Shown here: positions 60,772-64,000 of the stretch, one piece after another | How the letters are laid out: the number at the start of each line of letters is the position of its first letter | How positions within the stretch are numbered: position 1 is the first letter of the stretch | DNA from: Acidimicrobiia bacterium | Lineage (GTDB): Bacteria > Actinomycetota > Acidimicrobiia > Spongiisociales > UBA11373 | Assembly (NCBI GenBank): GCA_040878325.1 | Contig: JBBDMM010000010.1 | Coordinates: 88,782-152,781 of the forward strand | Length of the DNA stretch: 64,000 nt | Direction: 5' to 3' | The notes under the pieces: generated by a model | What the model was told of the DNA's origin: nothing | What the model saw: the letters and a program-made list of their open reading frames with translations, nothing else | The model's database searches: none | Program-made: the position numbers and the translations under genes

Positions 60772-60966
60772 CCCCGCAGTCTTCCAGATGACCGGCCGGG
60801 TGGGTCGATCCGTTCCGGGGAAATCGGAATCGACTCCTCTTCCTGACTAGTCCCACCCCGCGAAGGCGAATGGCGTCGCCGAAACTACAGAAAGTGTTGA
60901 AGCGACGACTCTCTGCACATAGCATGCGACCCGGGTCCTTTTCTCTCTCTCATCCCTGAGGTCTGA

Positions 60967-61206
60967 ATGCGCAGTCTTGTCGTCGCCGCCGTCCTGCTCG
61001 TTGGATTGGCCCTGGCCCCGGAGGCAGGCGCCACCGGGCCGCGCGACCTGGCCGTTTCCGGGTCGCTCGCCGCCGCGCGGCTGGCGACGGGCGGGGTCGA
61101 GGACTCCGCAGTCCACTACGCCGGCGTCAACACGCCCCAGTTGTCGGCCAACCAGCGGCAGCGACTCGACGGCAGCGATCCCGTCCACCAGGTGGGCGTG
61201 ACTTGA
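60967..61206 (+). CDS. Small secreted protein
   Basis: A 79-residue product: signal peptide MRSLVVAAVLLVGLALAPEA with cleavage near AGA, then a short Ala/Gly/Ser-rich mature region. No family recognised. A small pseudogene-like fragment of a longer secreted protein is another possibility. Confidence 0.5.
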   Translation: MRSLVVAAVLLVGLALAPEAGATGPRDLAVSGSLAAARLATGGVEDSAVHYAGVNTPQLSANQRQRLDGSDPVHQVGVT

Positions 61207-61282
61207 TCGCCTCGGGGTGGCGTGATTGGTCGCCGCCACGGGGATAGCATGACTACCAGTTCAGGCGGGTGATGGAGGGCAA

Positions 61283-62344
61283 ATGTCGAACATTGTCCAT
61301 GTCGTTGGCACCGGGACCATCGGGGAGCCCTTGATCGGGCTCCTCGCCGACTACCGCGAGGCCTTCGGTATCGACGAGGTCACCTTCCACAAGCGCACTC
61401 CGATGATCGAGGAGCGCGCCAAGGTCAAGGACCTCGTTGGCCGCGGCGCCGTTCTCGCGGTGGATGCGGATCGACGCTCCTCGTTCGAGGAGATTGGCCA
61501 CAATCCCAAGCTGGAGACCATGGAGGCGATCGAGCGGGCGTCGGTGGTCATCGACTGCACCCCGGCCGGTAACGCCAACAAGGTCGATCACTACGAGCAG
61601 GCGCGTGGACCGCTGGGTTTCCTTGCTCAGGGCTCCGAGTTCGGGTTCGGCAAGATGTATGCCCGGGGCATCAACGACGATGCGTTGGTCCGGGGTCACG
61701 ACCGGTTCATCCACGTGGTGTCGTGCAACACCCACAACATCTCGGTGCTGATCAAGACGCTCGCCTTCGACGAGGGGGGAACGGTCTCGCACCTCGAGAA
61801 CGGCCGGTTCCTGTGCATGCGTCGGGCGAATGACATCAGCCAGGACAGCGGCTTTGCCCCGAGCCCGTCGGTGGGCCGCCATGACGACGCCCGCTTCGGC
61901 ACTCACCACGCCCGCGACGCCCATCACCTGTTCGAGACGCTGGGTCACGACCTACCGGTCTTCTCGTCGGCGGTGAAGCTCCCGACCCAGTACATGCACG
62001 CCCTGCACTTCAGTCTGGTACTCGATGAGGAGATCACCGTCGAGGGTGCGATCGACCGGCTGAGCGCCAACCGACGGGTGGCTTTGACCCACAAGCGGTC
62101 TGCCAACCAGATCTTCTCCTTCGGACGGGACCACGGCTACTACGGCCGAATCCTCAGCCAGACGGTGCTGCCGATCGAGACATTGGCGGTGCGTAACGGC
62201 AACGAGCTCGTCGGATTCTGCTTCACCCCCCAGGACGGCAACGCCCTGCTCTCGTCGATCGCGGCGACCCTCTGGTACCTCCACCCCGAAGGAGTAGGCG
62301 ACCGCCTCGACATCCTCCGGCGCTACCTGTTCCAGGAGGTCTAG
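61283..62344 (+). CDS. Type II (archaeal-like) glyceraldehyde-3-phosphate dehydrogenase-family protein
   Basis: A 353-residue protein: Rossmann start VGTGTIGEPLIGLL, catalytic Cys in VVSCNTHNISVLIKT, then the type II pattern SSAVKLPTQYMHALHFSLVL, SFGRDHGYYGRI and QTVLPIETLAVRNGNEL. It resembles the archaeal two-domain GAPDH more than the bacterial type I enzyme. It may oxidise glyceraldehyde-3-phosphate with NAD(P); a different aldehyde substrate cannot be excluded. It lacks a leader and is followed directly by the hairpin at 62344. Confidence 0.8.
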   Translation: MSNIVHVVGTGTIGEPLIGLLADYREAFGIDEVTFHKRTPMIEERAKVKDLVGRGAVLAVDADRRSSFEEIGHNPKLETMEAIERASVVIDCTPAGNANKVDHYEQARGPLGFLAQGSEFGFGKMYARGINDDALVRGHDRFIHVVSCNTHNISVLIKTLAFDEGGTVSHLENGRFLCMRRANDISQDSGFAPSPSVGRHDDARFGTHHARDAHHLFETLGHDLPVFSSAVKLPTQYMHALHFSLVLDEEITVEGAIDRLSANRRVALTHKRSANQIFSFGRDHGYYGRILSQTVLPIETLAVRNGNELVGFCFTPQDGNALLSSIAATLWYLHPEGVGDRLDILRRYLFQEV

Positions 62345-62380
62345 GCCCGAGCTCCGCTCGGGCCGGCAATTCGCAATTCG
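62344..62380 (+). terminator. Terminator hairpin plus two CAATTCG heptamers
   Basis: GGCCCGAGC-TCC-GCTCGGGCC (62344-62364), a perfect 9-bp stem, starts at the last base of the GAPDH-like stop. Two CAATTCG units (62367-62380) follow. Confidence 0.75.
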
Positions 62381-62490
62381 TAGGTCGGGCGGCTCGCGTC
62401 CTGCACATCTCCGGAGGCATCTCTAATCCGTCAGGTCGCCGCTCGTCGCAACTCGACAGAATCGCGACATGAGGGGCGAGCGCGATCCTT

Positions 62491-62528
62491 CGAATTGCTA
62501 ATCGCGGGAGGACGCCCGAAGGGCGTCC
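62491..62528. terminator. Decayed heptamers then hairpin 62510-62528
   Basis: CGAATTG, CTAATCG (62491-62504) are two diverged units. GGACGCCC-GAA-GGGCGTCC (62510-62528) is a perfect 8-bp triloop stem that ends 3 bp before the infA stop codon on the minus strand, so it likely terminates infA. Confidence 0.7.
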
Positions 62529-62531
62529 GAC

Positions 62532-62759
62532 TCACGTCCGATAGCGCCAGACGATGCGGCCGCGGCTGGGGTCGTAGACCGAGAGGTCGATGTCGACCTT
62601 GTCGCCGGGGAGGATGCGGATGTAGCGGCCCCGGCGCATCTTGCCGGAGGCGCGGGCGAGCACTTCGAGACCGCCTTCGATCTCTACTTTGAACATGGCG
62701 TTGGGAAGGGTCTCGAGGACCGTCCCCTGCACGCGTACGACGTCATCTTGTTTGGTCAC
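62532..62759 (-). CDS. infA: Translation initiation factor IF-1
   Basis: A 75-residue OB-fold protein: [39 protein letters not shown] and [18 protein letters not shown] are the IF-1 blocks. It binds the 30S A site during initiation. GTG 62759 has GGAG 5 nt upstream and gives nearly the standard length. It stands alone here, away from the ribosomal protein operons where infA usually sits. Confidence 0.95.
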   Translation of the reverse strand: MTKQDDVVRVQGTVLETLPNAMFKVEIEGGLEVLARASGKMRRGRYIRILPGDKVDIDLSVYDPSRGRIVWRYRT

Positions 62760-62798
62760 ATTGTCTCCGATGCGGGATTCCGAACCCGCGCGAATCAA

Positions 62799-62831
62799 GG
62801 GTAGCGGGTAAGGAGGCCGCCAAAGGCGGCC
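62799..62831 (-). terminator. Heptamer pair GGGTAGC/GGGTAAG and hairpin after the Rossmann gene
   Basis: GGGTAGC, GGGTAAG (62799-62812) are two units of the CCCGCTA class. GGCCGCC-AAA-GGCGGCC (62815-62831) is a perfect triloop stem just past the stop of the leftward Rossmann gene. Confidence 0.65.
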
Positions 62832-62833
62832 GA

Positions 62834-63265
62834 CTAATCATCCAGTCGTGCCACCTCGGCGGCGACCTCCGCCGCGGGGCGTCCCGTTGGATCCACCGTC
62901 ACCCACGCGACGCCTGCCCGGGCGGCTCGGGCGGAACCGACGAGGATCACGCGGGGGACCGAACATGCGGTGACGGCGGCGAGCCAGCCGTCGATCACCG
63001 AATCCGGTCCGTCGGCGAATGCGAGGTCCCGACCGTCGGCAGCAGCCTCGGCGACCAGAACCGCGGTGAAACAGCCGAAAACGGCACCCTCCACGTGGGT
63101 GGAGTCACTGATGTCACCGACGGCAACCTTGAATCCGGCCGCACGCAGGGGCTCGCCCGCCGCCGCAGTCCCCACGAACGCCCGCAGCTCACCCGGGCGG
63201 CCACGGAAGGTGTCGACGATTGCCGCGCCCAGCGGCGAATCGGCTCCTATGACGATGACCGGCAT
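62834..63265 (-). CDS. NAD(P)-binding Rossmann-fold protein (NmrA-like, short)
   Basis: A 143-residue protein: start [20 protein letters not shown] (dinucleotide-binding Gly-rich loop), [20 protein letters not shown] and [10 protein letters not shown]. Only the dinucleotide half of an NmrA/SDR-like protein is present, so it may act as a regulatory sensor rather than an enzyme. Nearest gene is infA, in the same direction. Confidence 0.75.
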   Translation of the reverse strand: MPVIVIGADSPLGAAIVDTFRGRPGELRAFVGTAAAGEPLRAAGFKVAVGDISDSTHVEGAVFGCFTAVLVAEAAADGRDLAFADGPDSVIDGWLAAVTACSVPRVILVGSARAARAGVAWVTVDPTGRPAAEVAAEVARLDD

Positions 63266-63439
63266 GGGCCGGAGGATACCGACACCGAAATCGACCGAAC
63301 AGGGGTTCGACGGAATCTGACAAAATTGGAACTAATAGCGGTGGGTTCGTGTTGTAATGGTCGTAGCGGGGCGCCGGACACGGGTCGGTCTTCCCCCCAC
63401 TCCCCACACCGTTTCCGGCGCACCGCTCTTTTTGGAAGT

Positions 63440-63472
63440 CCCGGGTCGGCCCTACAGAGGGCCGGTCCCGGG
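63440..63472 (+). promoter_or_regulatory. Leader hairpin upstream of sufB
   Basis: A stem of CCCGGG/CCCGGG (6 bp) and CGGCCCT/AGGGCCG (7 bp) separated by a small internal loop, with an ACAG apical loop, 73 bp upstream of the sufB ATG. It lies in a 280-bp gene-free spacer that also holds CTCTTTTT just before it. It could be part of the suf leader; no known riboswitch is evident. Confidence 0.4.
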
Positions 63473-63545
63473 TACACAGACCGCTGATTCGGGACGCTCG
63501 TGACTGGGTACCATCCCGCGGCGAGCGCGCATCGAGGGGATCTCC

Positions 63546-64000
63546 ATGGCAAAAGTCGACATCGACCTCGGCAAGTACCAACTGGGTTGGGCTGACACCG
63601 AGGCCGACTACGTGTTCAAGCCCCAGAAGGGGCTGAACGAGGAGATCATCCGCTCCATATCGGCCATGAAGAAGGAACCCGACTGGATGCTGGCGTTCCG
63701 GCTCAAGGCGTACCAGCGCTTCCTTCGCAAGCCCATCCCCAAGTGGGGCGGCGGCGGGATGCTCGACGAGATCGACTTCGACGACATCTACTACTACATC
63801 AAGCCGATGGAGGGCCAGGCCAAGGACTGGGACATGGTCCCGGACTCCATCAAGGAGACCTACGAGAAGCTCGGCATCCCCCAGGCAGAGCGCAAGTACC
63901 TGGCGGGGGTCACCGCGCAATATGAGTCCGAGGTGGTGTACCACCGCAACCGCGAGGACCTCGAGGAGCTCGGGGTGCTGTTCTGCGACATGGACACCGC
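63546..64000 (+). CDS. sufB: Fe-S cluster assembly protein SufB (3' end beyond window)
   Basis: The first 151 codons of SufB: VFKPQKGLNEEIIRSISAMK, KEPDWMLAFRLKAYQRFLRK and KPIPKWGG are the family landmarks at the N-terminus. SufB is the scaffold of the SUF system, where it holds the nascent cluster with SufC and SufD. The ATG lies downstream of GAGGGGATCTCC. The window ends inside the gene, so the rest of the suf operon should follow to the right. Confidence 0.93.
   Translation, partial: MAKVDIDLGKYQLGWADTEADYVFKPQKGLNEEIIRSISAMKKEPDWMLAFRLKAYQRFLRKPIPKWGGGGMLDEIDFDDIYYYIKPMEGQAKDWDMVPDSIKETYEKLGIPQAERKYLAGVTAQYESEVVYHRNREDLEELGVLFCDMDT

Noticed and set aside
62765-62790. GCGGGTTCGGAATCCCGC as a tRNA T-arm
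   Set aside because: The loop is 8 nt, and neither acceptor, anticodon nor D arms can be found around it. It is part of the infA leader.

Overview
The window is high-GC, densely coded bacterial DNA. It most likely comes from an actinobacterium of the Acidimicrobiia or a near relative. This is inferred from several traits: many lipoproteins with Thr-rich linkers directly after the lipidated Cys, F420-type oxidoreductases (a deazaflavin-dependent nitroreductase and a luciferase-like monooxygenase), a DUF4342 protein, frequent GTG and TTG starts, and a Streptomyces-like secreted phospholipase A2. There is no rRNA, tRNA or CRISPR array.

Layout. 1-5.4 kb: a zinc-ribbon adenylate cyclase/ATPase regulator (cut by the left edge), an M23 lipoprotein, an Lrp-type sensor domain, DinB and pirin. 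5.4-13.1 kb: the complete tryptophan operon trpL-trpE-G-D-C-F-B-A-aroF. It has a recognisable promoter, a leader peptide with three consecutive Trp codons, and overlapping start/stop codons at every junction. 13.1-35 kb: mostly envelope and housekeeping genes, including phospholipase A2, two L,D-transpeptidases, a fused murein amidase/beta-lactamase-like protein, transporters, several lipoproteins and peptidases. 35.2-41.2 kb: an oligopeptide-type ABC importer operon whose binding protein looks circularly permuted. 41.3-42.5 kb: a FAD oxidoreductase. 42.6-49.2 kb: an accessory island with poorly conserved small genes, an HUH replication initiator and a large serine recombinase. 49.2-64 kb: M3 peptidase, paired beta-propeller proteins, YihY, a heterodimeric ABC exporter, GNAT and alcohol dehydrogenase, a type II GAPDH-like protein, infA and the start of sufB.

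Two repeat systems stand out, and they do not overlap in location. (1) Outside the island, at least sixteen intergenic arrays all have a 7-bp period but use about five unrelated unit sequences (classes CCCGCTA, GCGAATT/CAATACG, CCAGTCN, TCTTGAY, GCGGAAG). Some abut promoters or ribosome binding sites, and one forms the end of a coding sequence. (2) Inside the island, a 31-33 bp imperfect palindrome of the form CTCGG-N20-CCGAG recurs at gene borders in one orientation (six copies plus a diverged seventh beside the recombinase). It looks like either a cassette/attachment site or a shared operator.

The envelope genes suggest a cell wall remodelled by L,D-transpeptidases, a LytM-type hydrolase, a murein-peptide amidase and an associated serine hydrolase. 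The trp operon makes tryptophan from chorismate and carries its own DAHP synthase to feed the pathway, with attenuation by charged tRNA-Trp as the likely control.
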